The position numbers and the translations under genes were made by a program. Under the pieces are notes generated by a model. That model had not been told where the DNA came from, ran no database searches, and saw only the letters and a list, made by a program, of their open reading frames with translations. A stretch of DNA of 64,000 bases. Source: Variovorax boronicumulans NBRC 103145. GTDB lineage: Bacteria > Pseudomonadota > Gammaproteobacteria > Burkholderiales > Burkholderiaceae_C. Location of the stretch: assembly GCF_001591345.1 (NCBI RefSeq), contig NZ_BCUS01000006.1:35784-99783 (forward strand), written 5' to 3'. This document shows, in pieces, positions 54,381-63,001 of this stretch (position 1 is the first letter of the stretch; the number at the start of each line of letters is the position of its first letter).

Positions 54381-55237
54381 GCGAGCCCCTTCTTGGCGAC
54401 GATGCCGTTCGGGCGCACCAGCAGCATGACGATCATGAACACGTAGATGAGAAAGGCGCCCGTTTCAGGCAGGTAGTACTTGCCCGCCACGTCGACGATG
54501 CCGACCAGCAGCGCCGCAATGAACGGCCCGGTGACGGTGCCCGCACCGCCCACGCACACCACCATCAGGAAGTAGACGAGGTACTTGAGCGGGAACGACG
54601 GCTCCAGCCCCAGCATGCCCAGGCTCAGCGCGCCGCCCAGGCCCGCCAGGCCGCAGCCCAGAGAGAAGGTCAGAAAGAACAGGCGCTGCACGTGGATGCC
54701 CGTGCCGCCCGCCACGCGCTGGTTGTCGACCGCGGCGCGCACCATCGCGCCGTAGCGCGTCTTGCCCAGGCCCAGCAGCAGCGCGACCAGCACGGCCACG
54801 CCGCAGCCGATGAGGAACAGGCGATAGCGGCCCACTTCGAGGCCGAGCAACGACACCTGGCCTTCGAGCGCCTTTGGCAGCGTGAAGGGCTGCATCGTCG
54901 GGCCGAAGAAGTAGGTGAAGGCGGCGATCGAGACGAACACCACGCCGATCGACAGCAGCACCTGGTCCAGCGGGTGCGCGCGGTACAGCCGCCGGTAGAA
55001 CACGAACTCCAGCACCGCGCCCACCACCGCCGCCGCCACGAAGGCCGCCGCCAGCGAGAGCCCGAAGCCCAGGCCCCACTGGTTCATGAGCACGCTGGCC
55101 GCGTAGCCGCCCACCATCGCGAAACTGCCGTGCGCGAGGTTGACGAAATTCATGAGTCCCATCGTGATGGACAGGCCCACGCCGATGAGAAACAGGAGCA
55201 TGCCGTAGGCCACCCCATCGAAGATCACGATACCCAT
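54377..55237 (-). CDS. ABC transporter permease, LivH type
   Basis: The 286-residue permease has about eight membrane helices with the family blocks G-L-M-N-F-V-N-L-A-H-G-S-F-A-M-V-G-G and V-R-A-A-V-D-N-Q-R-V-A-G. It lies 36 bases after the binding-protein stop and forms the channel with the LivM-type protein. Confidence 0.9.
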   Translation of the reverse strand: MGIVIFDGVAYGMLLFLIGVGLSITMGLMNFVNLAHGSFAMVGGYAASVLMNQWGLGFGLSLAAAFVAAAVVGAVLEFVFYRRLYRAHPLDQVLLSIGVVFVSIAAFTYFFGPTMQPFTLPKALEGQVSLLGLEVGRYRLFLIGCGVAVLVALLLGLGKTRYGAMVRAAVDNQRVAGGTGIHVQRLFFLTFSLGCGLAGLGGALSLGMLGLEPSFPLKYLVYFLMVVCVGGAGTVTGPFIAALLVGIVDVAGKYYLPETGAFLIYVFMIVMLLVRPNGIVAKKGLA

Positions 55238-55273
55238 GAATTTCCTGCTTGCTGCGTGCTGGCTGGCGTTGGC

Positions 55274-56476
55274 TTACTTGGGAGCGGCTTCCTTGGCCGG
55301 GTCCTTGACGCGCTCGAACTTGTCGAACTCCACGTTCACCAACTGGCCGTTGGCGCGCTCGGTCTTGCGGATGTAGACGGTCTGCACGATGTCGCGCGTG
55401 GCGGCATCGATCTCGATCGGGCCGCGCGGGCTCTCGAAGCTCAGGCCCTTGAGCGCGTCCATGAACTTGTCGCCGGCGGTGTCGCCCTTGGTCTTGGCCA
55501 GCGCCAGGTCGATGGCGGCCATGGTGTCGTAGGCGGTCACGGCGAAGTAGCTCGGGCGCAGCTTGGTGCCGTTGTCGGCGGCGAAGTCCTTCACGAACTT
55601 CTGGTTCTTCGGCGAGTTGTGCGCGAACGAGTAGTGGTGGCTGGTCACGAGGCCCAGCGCCACGTCGCCGGTGGCGTCCAGGTAGCTGTCGTCGGTGGCT
55701 TCGCCGGTGGCAAAGAGCTTGATGCCGGCCTGCTCCATGCCGCGCTCCTTCCACACCTTGAGGAAGGCCGGCGGCATCACGCCCGAGGGGAAGAAGAAGA
55801 ACACGGCCTGGGGCTTGGCGTCCTTGATGCGCTGCACGTAGGCCGAGAAGTCGGGGTTGTTCATCGGCGTGCGCACCTCGCCCGAGACCTTGCCGCCGCC
55901 GGCGGTGAAGGCCTTCTTGAACGCGGTCTCGGCATCGACGCCCGAGGCGTAGTCGGCGACCACGGTGTAGGCGTCCTTCACGCCCTGCTTGAGCATGTAG
56001 CGCGCCATCGGGTCGGTGACCTGCTGCACAGTGAACGACAGGCGCGCCACGTAGGGCGAGCTGGTGGTGATGGCCGAGGAGGCGGCGTTCATCACCAGCG
56101 TGGGGATCTTGGCCTGCGTGGCGATGGCGCCCACGGCGTACGCGTTGGGGCTGAAGTCCAGGCCGGTGAGCACGTTCACCTTGTCGCGCACGATGAGCTC
56201 CTGCGCGATGCGCTTGGCGGCATCGGGCGCGGGACCGGCGGTGTCCTTCTTGATGATCTCGACGGTGCGACCGCCCACCTTGCCGCCGTGCTCCTTCAGG
56301 TACAGCGCGATGCCGGCGTCGAACTGGCGGCCGTAGTCGGCGTAGGGGCCGGAGTAGGTCGCGATGAGGCCGATGCGCAGCGGCTCCGTGGTCTGGGCTT
56401 GAGCGGCACCCGCCATGCCGAGGCCGGCGAGCAGCAGGGTCGAGAGGAGGGTTCGCTTGGTCATCGTCGTCGTCAT
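55274..56476 (-). CDS. ABC transporter substrate-binding protein, LivK type
   Basis: The 400-residue exported protein has a Sec signal peptide (M-T-K-R-T-L-L then a hydrophobic core to A-Q-A-Q near 28) and a Peripla_BP_6 fold (I-G-L-I-A-T-Y-S-G-P-Y-A-D-Y-G-R-Q, L-T-G-L-D-F-S-P-N, A-A-S-S-A-I). These receptors bind amino acids, amides or aromatic acids. It lies 97 bases after the ferredoxin gene in the same operon. Confidence 0.9.
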   Translation of the reverse strand: MTTTMTKRTLLSTLLLAGLGMAGAAQAQTTEPLRIGLIATYSGPYADYGRQFDAGIALYLKEHGGKVGGRTVEIIKKDTAGPAPDAAKRIAQELIVRDKVNVLTGLDFSPNAYAVGAIATQAKIPTLVMNAASSAITTSSPYVARLSFTVQQVTDPMARYMLKQGVKDAYTVVADYASGVDAETAFKKAFTAGGGKVSGEVRTPMNNPDFSAYVQRIKDAKPQAVFFFFPSGVMPPAFLKVWKERGMEQAGIKLFATGEATDDSYLDATGDVALGLVTSHHYSFAHNSPKNQKFVKDFAADNGTKLRPSYFAVTAYDTMAAIDLALAKTKGDTAGDKFMDALKGLSFESPRGPIEIDAATRDIVQTVYIRKTERANGQLVNVEFDKFERVKDPAKEAAPK

Positions 56477-56573
56477 GAAAAAACGCCTTTCAGTGGGAGT
56501 GGAATGCGCCGTACGGGCGCCGCTGGCTTGTAACCGGATGTTTGGCCGCGGGCGATGATGCCCGACGCGCTGG

Positions 56574-56897
56574 TCAGACCTGTGTATCGGGCACACGCAC
56601 CGTGAGGCCATCGAGGGCGGCGCTTACGCTGAGCTGGCAACTCAGGCGCGAACCGGGCCGGCGCTCGGACGCGACGGCATCGAGCAGCGCGCTTTCCATG
56701 TCGTCGGGCGGCGGCAGCAGTTCGAGGAACGCGTCGTCGACGTAGACGTGGCAGGTCGCGCACGAGCAGCAGCCGCCGCACTCGGCGTCGATGCCGCGCA
56801 CGTTGCCGCGGATGGCGGTCTCCATCACGCTGGCGCCGACCTTGGCGTCGACCTCGCGCGTGGTGCCGTCCTTGAGGATGTAGTGGATCGTGGGCAT
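56574..56897 (-). CDS. [2Fe-2S] ferredoxin (adrenodoxin/putidaredoxin type)
   Basis: The 107-residue electron carrier has the cluster ligands in E-C40-G-G-C-C-S-C46-A-T-C49 and a fourth Cys in L-S-C-Q-L near residue 87, the pattern of oxygenase ferredoxins. It should pass electrons to the Rieske oxygenase of the same operon. No ferredoxin reductase gene is in the operon, so a reductase from elsewhere must serve it. It starts eight bases after the GS-like stop. Confidence 0.93.
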   Translation of the reverse strand: MPTIHYILKDGTTREVDAKVGASVMETAIRGNVRGIDAECGGCCSCATCHVYVDDAFLELLPPPDDMESALLDAVASERRPGSRLSCQLSVSAALDGLTVRVPDTQV

Positions 56898-56905
56898 TGA
56901 AGGGT

Positions 56906-58351
56906 TCAGAACATGTCGAAGTACTCGCGGTGTTCCCACTCCGAGACTTCGAGGTTGAAGCGGGCGATCTCCGCTTCCTTGATGTGGCACAGGTAGTCGA
57001 CGAAGGTCTTGCCCATCTGCGCGTTGAGCATCTCGTCTTTGCGCAGGCAGGCGAGGGCGTCGCCGAGCGACCGCGGCAGTTGTTCGGCCGGTGTTTCGTA
57101 GGGCGCGTCGGCCGAGGGGCCGGGGTCGGTCTGGTGGCGGATGCCGTCCAGGCCCGAGAACAGCTGCGACGCGAGGTACAGGTACGGGTTGGCCGTCGGC
57201 TCGCCCACGCGGTTCTCGACGCGCGAGGCGTTCTGGCCCGGGCCGCCGAGCACGCGCAGCATCGCGCCGCGGTTGTCGCGGGCCCAGATCGCGCGGTCGG
57301 GCGCGAGCGAGAAGGGGCGGTAGCGGCGGTAGCCGTTGATCGTCGGGCTGGCCAGTGCCGCCGCGCCGCAGGCGTGCGCCTTCAGGCCGCCGAGGTAGTG
57401 CATGCCGATCTCGCTGAGGTCGCGCCCGCCGGGCTCGGGCATGAAGGCGTTGACGCCGTCGCTCTTGCGGCGCAGCGACTGGTGCAGGTGCCAGCCGCTG
57501 GACATCACGTTCGGGATCTTCGGGCGGCACATGAAGGTGGCGTGCAGGCCGGCGCGCTGGCAGATCTGCTTGATGGCGCTGCGCAGCAGCACCATGGTGT
57601 CGGCGGGTGTGACGCCGGCCGTGGGGCCGAAGGTGAGCTCGAACTGGCTCGGGCCGAACTCGATCTCCAGCGAGCGCAGCGGCAGGCCGAGCGCCACGAG
57701 CTGCGAGCGCAGCAACTCCATGAGGCCGTCGACGCGGTCGTAGCGCAGCTCGGTGAGGTACTGGTGGCCGTGCGAGAGCAGCGACACGCGCGGCGGTTCG
57801 CCGGGCTGGCCCGAGTCGGGCAGGCCCATGCGCGCGTCTTCGAGCTTGAAGACGTGGAACTCGACCTCGAGGCCGGCGATGAAGTCCAGCCCGAGTTCGT
57901 CGAGCTGCGTCACCGCGCGCTGCAGGATCTGCCGCGTCGCGAAGGGGCAGGGCCGGCCGTCGGCCATGTAGGCGTCGCACAGGATCCAGCCGGTGCGCGG
58001 CGCCCAGGGCAGCACCTTGAAGGTGGCGGGGTCGGCCACGATGGTGAAGTCGGCGCCGCCCTGCAGGCCCTCGATGGCGAAGCCGCCGCCCTGCGTGAAC
58101 ACGGGGAACACGGTCTTGTGCGAGGTGTCCTTGGCCAGCAGGGTGGAGGTGAGGTTCACGCCCTCCCACAGGGCCGAGCGCGCCTCGCTCGCGACCAGGG
58201 TCTTGCCGCGCAGCAGGCCGTGCTGGTCGGGCCAGGCGAAGCGGACGGTGTCCACCTCGCCGCTGTCGATGCGGCGCACGAGTTCGCGCGCCTGCGCATG
58301 CTGGTCGGCCGACCAGAGACCGAAGCGGTCGACGAAGGTGTGGCTGTTCAT
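56906..58351 (-). CDS. Glutamine synthetase-like ligase, probable gamma-glutamyl-amine synthetase
   Basis: The 481-residue protein has the GS fold and active-site blocks: L-E-V-E-F-H (metal Glu pair), I-E-F-G-P-S-Q-F-E-L, S-S-G-W-H-L-H-Q-S-L, R-R-Y-R-P and S-R-V-E-N-R. It is the GlnT/PuuA-like type (about 450-480 residues, no adenylylation loop), which couples glutamate to amines rather than ammonia. Next to a Rieske oxygenase gene it recalls aniline-type pathways, where the amine is first gamma-glutamylated. It lies nine bases after the oxygenase stop. Confidence 0.88.
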   Translation of the reverse strand: MNSHTFVDRFGLWSADQHAQARELVRRIDSGEVDTVRFAWPDQHGLLRGKTLVASEARSALWEGVNLTSTLLAKDTSHKTVFPVFTQGGGFAIEGLQGGADFTIVADPATFKVLPWAPRTGWILCDAYMADGRPCPFATRQILQRAVTQLDELGLDFIAGLEVEFHVFKLEDARMGLPDSGQPGEPPRVSLLSHGHQYLTELRYDRVDGLMELLRSQLVALGLPLRSLEIEFGPSQFELTFGPTAGVTPADTMVLLRSAIKQICQRAGLHATFMCRPKIPNVMSSGWHLHQSLRRKSDGVNAFMPEPGGRDLSEIGMHYLGGLKAHACGAAALASPTINGYRRYRPFSLAPDRAIWARDNRGAMLRVLGGPGQNASRVENRVGEPTANPYLYLASQLFSGLDGIRHQTDPGPSADAPYETPAEQLPRSLGDALACLRKDEMLNAQMGKTFVDYLCHIKEAEIARFNLEVSEWEHREYFDMF

Positions 58352-58360
58352 GGCGCGTGC

Positions 58361-59698
58361 TCAGGCCGTGGCGGCCAGACGTGCGGACGCCCAGTCGGAC
58401 TTCAGGCGGCGCGCGCGGTCGGCGTCCTGCCAGTAGGCCTCGGTGGCGGCTTCGTCGACCACCTTGCCGATGCCGTCGATCGACGGCGGGCCGGTCATGG
58501 CGCTGGCCTGCGCGGCGTCGATGAGCATCGGCGCGGTTTCGCCGGCCAGCGTGGCCTCGATGGCCTTCACCAGCACGCGGCGGTAGGCAATGATGCCCTT
58601 GTCGGTGCTGCCCAGGTGCTCGCGCGTGCGGTCCTGGATGGCGCCTTGCGACTCCACCGCCCACTGGTCGTGCACGTTGATGTCGTCGCCCATGCCGGTG
58701 TAGGTTTCGGTCAGCTGCTCTTCGATGCTGAAGCCGTAGTTGTTGCGCTTGTTCTTGCGCGAGGTGTAGTCGGGCAGCTCGTACAGCTTCAGGCGCTGGT
58801 CGCGCATCTGCTGCTTGTCGACCGGGCCCGTGAAGCTGGTGAACACGGCATACCAGTAGCAGTGCGTGTCGTCCACGGGCACGTGCCATTGCGAGATGGT
58901 CATCTCGGCGCTCATCGGGATCACGAAGGCCTGCGGGAACACCACGTTGGTCACGCGCACGTGGGTGGTGTCTTCGGAGAGCTTGCGCAGCGCCTTCAGG
59001 CGGAAGCCGTAGTCGGTGGGCTCCACGCTGATGTCGGGGCGGTCGTACTCGCGCAGCACCTTGGTGATGGGCATGTCGGAGTCGGCCGAGGCGCCGCGGA
59101 ACTGCTTGCCGTAGCTCCCGGAGGTGTCTTCGTCCTCGAAGAAGCGGTGCAGGTACGAGGCGTGCGCGGGGTCGATGCCCACCTCGAGCGCCTGCAGCCA
59201 GTTGCACTCGAAGAGGCCCTTGAACGCGAAGGTGTGGCTGTCGGGCGCGACGAAGCAGTCGAAGTCGGGGAAGGCCGGGGGCTCGCCCTCGCCGATGTAC
59301 GCGAAGACGATGCCGGCCTTCTCGACCACCGGGTAGGCCGACTGCTTGATGCGGCTGCACAGCTTGCTGGTGGCGGGCTCGGCCGGGGTCTCCAGGCAGT
59401 TGCCCTTGGCGTCGAACAGCCAGCCGTGGAAGGCGCAGCGGATGCCGCCGTTTTCCAGCCGGCCGAAGGCCAGGTCGGCGCCGCGGTGCGGGCAGTCGCG
59501 GTCGAGCATGCCGAGCTGGCCGCTCTCGTCGCGGAACAGCACGAAGTCCTGGCCCATGAGCTTCACGGGCTTGACCGGGCGCGGGCCCGCCAGTTCGTCG
59601 GCCAGGGCCACCGGCTGCCAGTAGCGGCGCAGCAGCTTGCCGGCGGGCGCGCCGGGTCCGACGCGGGTGATGAAATCGTTTTGCTCGGCGCTGATCAT
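58361..59698 (-). CDS. Rieske non-heme iron oxygenase, alpha subunit (phthalate/phenoxybenzoate dioxygenase-like)
   Basis: The 445-residue oxygenase has the Rieske cluster motif C-P-H-R-G-A-D then C-A-F-H-G-W (about residues 69-94) and the catalytic iron block N-W-L-Q-A-L-E-V-G-I-D-P-A-H-A-S-Y-L-H, with the bridging Asp and two His. It belongs to the alpha-only group that includes phthalate 4,5-dioxygenase; no beta-subunit gene follows. It should oxygenate or dealkylate the substrate, using the downstream ferredoxin. It is the first gene of the operon. Substrate unknown. Confidence 0.92.
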   Translation of the reverse strand: MISAEQNDFITRVGPGAPAGKLLRRYWQPVALADELAGPRPVKPVKLMGQDFVLFRDESGQLGMLDRDCPHRGADLAFGRLENGGIRCAFHGWLFDAKGNCLETPAEPATSKLCSRIKQSAYPVVEKAGIVFAYIGEGEPPAFPDFDCFVAPDSHTFAFKGLFECNWLQALEVGIDPAHASYLHRFFEDEDTSGSYGKQFRGASADSDMPITKVLREYDRPDISVEPTDYGFRLKALRKLSEDTTHVRVTNVVFPQAFVIPMSAEMTISQWHVPVDDTHCYWYAVFTSFTGPVDKQQMRDQRLKLYELPDYTSRKNKRNNYGFSIEEQLTETYTGMGDDINVHDQWAVESQGAIQDRTREHLGSTDKGIIAYRRVLVKAIEATLAGETAPMLIDAAQASAMTGPPSIDGIGKVVDEAATEAYWQDADRARRLKSDWASARLAATA

Positions 59699-59995
59699 CG
59701 TGCGGGCTCCATCGAGAGGTCTTTGTCAGAAGGCCTGCAGGCATTGCATGCAGTTGTATGCATTGTCTTGGTGATTTTTGACAAAGGTCAAACTTTCATC
59801 GGCCGATTCGCCCTGTTTCGGGGCTTGAAGCGGCCACATATAGGGTTAACGCTGAGGTGGTTGTGTGTTTTTGACACACTTCTGTTTGCGGTGCATGCAA
59901 CAACCGCGCCCGTTTGGCTATGCTGTGTGCAGTGGTGGGCGGGTCTCCTAGAATCCGCCCATTCATCCCTCTCCTTGTTGCCCTGGCGCCTCCCG
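59699..59995. promoter_or_regulatory. Divergent control region between the Rieske operon and the GntR gene
   Basis: This 297-bp AT-richer stretch has no gene. It holds TTGAC-N4-GTCAA (59778-59791), GTGTGT-N5-ACACAC (59863-59879), two GCATTG copies 19 bp apart around TGCATGCA (59741-59765), and GTGCATGCAAC near 59911-59921. On the minus strand TTGACC and GACAAT 18 bases apart are a weak promoter candidate for the Rieske operon. The TGCATGCA elements are plausible GntR sites on both sides. Confidence 0.5.
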
Positions 59996-60730
59996 ATGGA
60001 CTCCCAACAATCCCGCGTGCTCGTGCAACTGCGCGACCTGATCCTCAAGGGCGAATTCGTGCCTGGAGAGCGGCTGGCCGAGATCCCGCTGGCCGAGAAG
60101 CTCGGGGCCTCGCGCACGCCGGTGCGCCTGGCGCTGGCCAGCCTCGAGCACGAAGGGCTCATCGAGCAGTCGCCCAGCGGCGGCTACCAGATGCGCCGCT
60201 TCACCTCGCAGGAAGTGGCCGACGCCATCCGCGTGCGCGGCGTGATCGAGGGCTTTGCCGCCCGCCTGCTGGCGGAAGACGGCGTGTCGCGCCAGCTGCT
60301 GCGCGACCTGAAGGACTGCCTGGAAGACGGCGACCGCGCCGTCAACAAGCCCAGCATGGAGATCGACGACTACGCGGCGTACGTCGAGATGAACGACCGC
60401 TTCCACCGGCTGATCCTCGAAGGCTGCGGCAACCTTGCGCTCAAGCGCGTGATGGACATGCTCGGCGGCCAGCCCTTCGCCGCGCCCAGCGCGATGCTGC
60501 CCATGCAGTCGTCGATGGAGGAGGGCCAGCAATGGATGCGCCAGGCGCACCGCACGCACCACGCGATGGTGCAGGCCATCGAGCGCGGCCAGGGCTCGCG
60601 CGCGCAGGCGCTTGGCGAGGAGCACGTCGAGATCGCGCGCATGAACCTCGACTACGCGCTGGAGCGGCCTGAACTCGCGGCCGAACTCATGCCGGGCATC
60701 CGGCTCGTGGCCAAGGGGCGCACCGCCTGA
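59996..60730 (+). CDS. GntR-family (FadR/VanR subgroup) regulator
   Basis: The 244-residue regulator has an N-terminal winged helix (about residues 7-70: I-L-K-G-E-F-V-P-G-E-R-L-A-E, L-G-A-S-R-T-P-V-R-L-A-L, L-E-H-E-G-L-I-E) and an all-helical FCD effector domain with the metal-type residues D-R-F-H and H-R-T-H-H. It is divergent from the Rieske/GS-like operon and is the obvious regulator of it. The very long open frame upstream of the ATG is antisense to that operon and is not coding. Confidence 0.9.
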   Translation: MDSQQSRVLVQLRDLILKGEFVPGERLAEIPLAEKLGASRTPVRLALASLEHEGLIEQSPSGGYQMRRFTSQEVADAIRVRGVIEGFAARLLAEDGVSRQLLRDLKDCLEDGDRAVNKPSMEIDDYAAYVEMNDRFHRLILEGCGNLALKRVMDMLGGQPFAAPSAMLPMQSSMEEGQQWMRQAHRTHHAMVQAIERGQGSRAQALGEEHVEIARMNLDYALERPELAAELMPGIRLVAKGRTA

Positions 60731-60746
60731 GCGGCGCAACGGCCGG

Positions 60747-61553
60747 TCAGCGGATTTCGATCAGCAATTGGGGCTGGTAGCCCTCTTGTTCGCCGTTGCT
60801 GCGGTAGCCCAGCGGATTGGCGACCACGCGGCAACCGTCCTTCACATAGTCGAACGGGCAATGCAGGTGGCCGTGCAGCCACAGCTGTGCGTGCGGCAGC
60901 AGCTCGTCGAGCGAATTGCAGAAACCCGCGGTGCCGGGCGTGAGCCCGTAGCGCGGATCGGCGCTCGCCAGGCTGGGCGCGAAATGGGTGATGGCCACCG
61001 TCGTGCCGTCGTAAGGCTGGGCCAGCGCATCGCGCAACCAGGCTTGGCAGGTGAGTGCTTGCTCTCTCATTTCGACTGACATGAAGGGCTTGCCGTTGCG
61101 CGTGCCGGCCATCTTCTCGAGGTAGAAATCGGCCGCGCGCATCGCCTTGCCGCGCTTCTTGAGCGCCTCGGCGAGGCCGTCGCGGGGCTCGACCAGCGCG
61201 TCGAAATCGGCCCACAGCGTGGTGCCGATGAAGCGGATGCCCTCGATGACCAGCGTCTCGCGCTCCAGCCAGAGGATGCCGAGCTCGTCGCACAGCGACC
61301 GCAGGCGCGCATGCGTCGCGTCGAAATCGAGGTTGTCGTACTCGTGGTTGCCCGGCACGTAGACCACCGGCGTCGGCCAGCCCTTGCGCGGCGAGAAGCG
61401 GCCCAGCCCGAAATCGGTGTCCGTCAGGCGGGAGCCTTCCTGGTAGGAGCCGATGTCGCCCCCGAGCACGAGCAGGTCGGCGCCCGGGATGGGGTCGGCA
61501 TGAAAGTTCGGGTGGGATTCCAGGTGGAGGTCGGAGAGCAGTTGCAGCTTCAT
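60747..61553 (-). CDS. Metallophosphoesterase (calcineurin-like)
   Basis: The 268-residue protein has the dimetal phosphoesterase motifs: S-D-L-H-L-E near the start, G-G-D-I-G, G-N-H-E-Y, T-H-F-A-P and G-H-L-H. It hydrolyses a phosphate ester of unknown identity. It is convergent with the GntR gene. Confidence 0.88.
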   Translation of the reverse strand: MKLQLLSDLHLESHPNFHADPIPGADLLVLGGDIGSYQEGSRLTDTDFGLGRFSPRKGWPTPVVYVPGNHEYDNLDFDATHARLRSLCDELGILWLERETLVIEGIRFIGTTLWADFDALVEPRDGLAEALKKRGKAMRAADFYLEKMAGTRNGKPFMSVEMREQALTCQAWLRDALAQPYDGTTVAITHFAPSLASADPRYGLTPGTAGFCNSLDELLPHAQLWLHGHLHCPFDYVKDGCRVVANPLGYRSNGEQEGYQPQLLIEIR

Positions 61554-61611
61554 CGTCGGGTCAGTCTAGGTGAATCGCACTATGCGTGAGATGCATAACC
61601 TGGGGCTTGCT

Positions 61612-61640
61612 TTACTAGGGATTACCCTTAATCTACATCC
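61612..61640 (+). promoter_or_regulatory. AGGG-ATTA-CCCT palindrome with -10-like element
   Basis: AGGGATTACCCT at 61617-61628 is followed directly by TAATCT, a -10-like hexamer; TTGCTT lies 16 bases upstream as a possible -35. A near-identical arrangement precedes the gene at 63002. It would drive the 57-residue protein at 61683. Confidence 0.45.
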
Positions 61641-61682
61641 ATCGTTAATCAACCCCGTCGCAGCCACAAGCCGCGCACCGTC

Positions 61683-61856
61683 ATGTTCAGTCTTCTTGCC
61701 CAAGTGGCCCGTTTCTTCCGTTCGTCGCCGAGCCAGACCCCCGCCAGCCACGCCGCTGCGCTGATGGAAAGCGCCGACAGCCGTGCCGGTCGCGGTGCGC
61801 ACCACGCGCAAGAACTGCGTGCGGCGGCTTCCGCCTGGCTCAGCGTCGTCAGGTAA
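61683..61856 (+). CDS. Small protein of 57 residues, unknown function
   Basis: The open frame [15 protein letters not shown] ... A-A-L-M-E-S-A-D-S ... A-Q-E-L-R-A-A-A ending W-L-S-V-V-R has an amphipathic N-terminal helix and a helical C-terminus. Codon use is like its neighbours and a promoter-like palindrome lies about 60 bases upstream. No good Shine-Dalgarno sequence is seen, so it is only moderately supported. Short proteins of this style occur in related bacteria as I recall. Confidence 0.5.
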   Translation: MFSLLAQVARFFRSSPSQTPASHAAALMESADSRAGRGAHHAQELRAAASAWLSVVR

Positions 61857-61906
61857 TTCGCTGACGCGCGCCGCCCCGTGCGGCGCACCCGGGATCCAAG
61901 GGCAGG

Positions 61907-62878
61907 TCACGCCTGTCCGTGGACCGAGCCCGCGAACGCCGCGGCCGCCGAGCGCAACAGCGCCGTACGCAGCCACTCGTGCGAATGCCCATGCTGGGCG
62001 CGCCGGTGCCAGATGGCATCCACATGCACCGGCGGCTGGTCGAAGGGCAGGTCCCGCACCACCAGTTGATTCTCGATGCCCGTCACGCTCACGAAGTGAC
62101 GCGGCAGCACCGCCAGCAGGTCCGAATTTGCGACCACGCGCCCGGCGGTGAAGAACTGGTTCACCGTCACCGCGATCCGCCGCTCGCGCCCCATGGCGCC
62201 CAGCGTCTGGTCGATGAAGCCGTACGGCCGCCCCGAAAAACTCACCAGCAGGTGCCGCGCCGTGCAGTAGCTGTCGAGCGTCAGCGGTGCGCTGGCCAGC
62301 GGATGGCCGCGTCGCATCACGCAGACATATTGGCCCAGGTAGAGCCGCTGGGTTTCGAACGGCACCCCCACCCCTGATTGCCCGCGCGCCGCCAGGCTCG
62401 CGATCACGGCAGGAAAGTAGCCGATCGCCATGTCGACTTCTTCGTGCTCCAGCATGCGGCGCGGGTCGCGCGTGGTCAGCGGCAGCACGCGCAGCGAGAT
62501 GGCCGGGGCTTCTTCTTCCGCAATCTTCACCAGGCCTGGCATGAGCTCGGCGGCCGTGGCGTCGGCCATGGCCAGCAGGAAGGTCGTGTCGGCGGTGCCG
62601 GCATCGAACTCGCCGGGCGCCAGTGTGTGCTGCAGCTGGCGCAAGGCGTCGCGCACCGTCGGCCAGAGGGCTTGCGCGCGCGGCGTGGGTTCCACGCCCG
62701 CACCGGAACGCCGCACCAGCTCGTCGCCCAGCAATTCGCGCAGGCGGCGCAGCGAGTTGCTTACGGCCGGCTGGGTGATCGCGAGGTTGCGGGCGGCGCG
62801 CGTGAGGTTGCGCTCTGCCATCACCTCGTCGAAGACGCGCAGCAGGTTGAGGTCGAATGTGCGGAAATTGACGTCCAT
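61907..62878 (-). CDS. LysR-type regulator (NodD/NahR-like)
   Basis: The 323-residue LTTR starts M-D-V-N-F-R-T-F-D-L-N-L-L-R-V-F-D-E-V and has its helix-turn-helix at about residues 24-50 (N-L-T-R-A-A-R-N-L-A-I-T-Q-P-A-V-S-N-S), the NodD/NahR/LinR subgroup start. These often respond to aromatic compounds. It is divergent from the membrane protein gene at 63002, its nearest possible target. Confidence 0.88.
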   Translation of the reverse strand: MDVNFRTFDLNLLRVFDEVMAERNLTRAARNLAITQPAVSNSLRRLRELLGDELVRRSGAGVEPTPRAQALWPTVRDALRQLQHTLAPGEFDAGTADTTFLLAMADATAAELMPGLVKIAEEEAPAISLRVLPLTTRDPRRMLEHEEVDMAIGYFPAVIASLAARGQSGVGVPFETQRLYLGQYVCVMRRGHPLASAPLTLDSYCTARHLLVSFSGRPYGFIDQTLGAMGRERRIAVTVNQFFTAGRVVANSDLLAVLPRHFVSVTGIENQLVVRDLPFDQPPVHVDAIWHRRAQHGHSHEWLRTALLRSAAAAFAGSVHGQA

Positions 62879-62920
62879 CAGCGATATGAATGATAAACAT
62901 CAGAAAGATAAAGTGGCGGA

Positions 62921-62945
62921 ACACTGGGGTAATCCCTAATATTGG
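62921..62945 (+). promoter_or_regulatory. GGGG-TAAT-CCCT palindrome with -10-like element
   Basis: GGGGTAATCCCT at 62926-62937 overlaps TAATAT, a -10-like hexamer, 65 bases before the gene at 63002. It matches the element at 61617-61628 in form and spacing, suggesting a shared regulator. Confidence 0.45.
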
Positions 62946-63001
62946 GTCATCGGCCTTGTTCGCCACCACTGATTACCACTTATCCCCAGGAGGGATGCAT
63001 C

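Noticed and set aside
56897..60730. 1277-codon open frame on the plus strand
   Set aside because: All but its last part is antisense to the GS-like and Rieske genes, whose motifs are unmistakable; only the GntR gene at its 3' end (59996-60730) is real.
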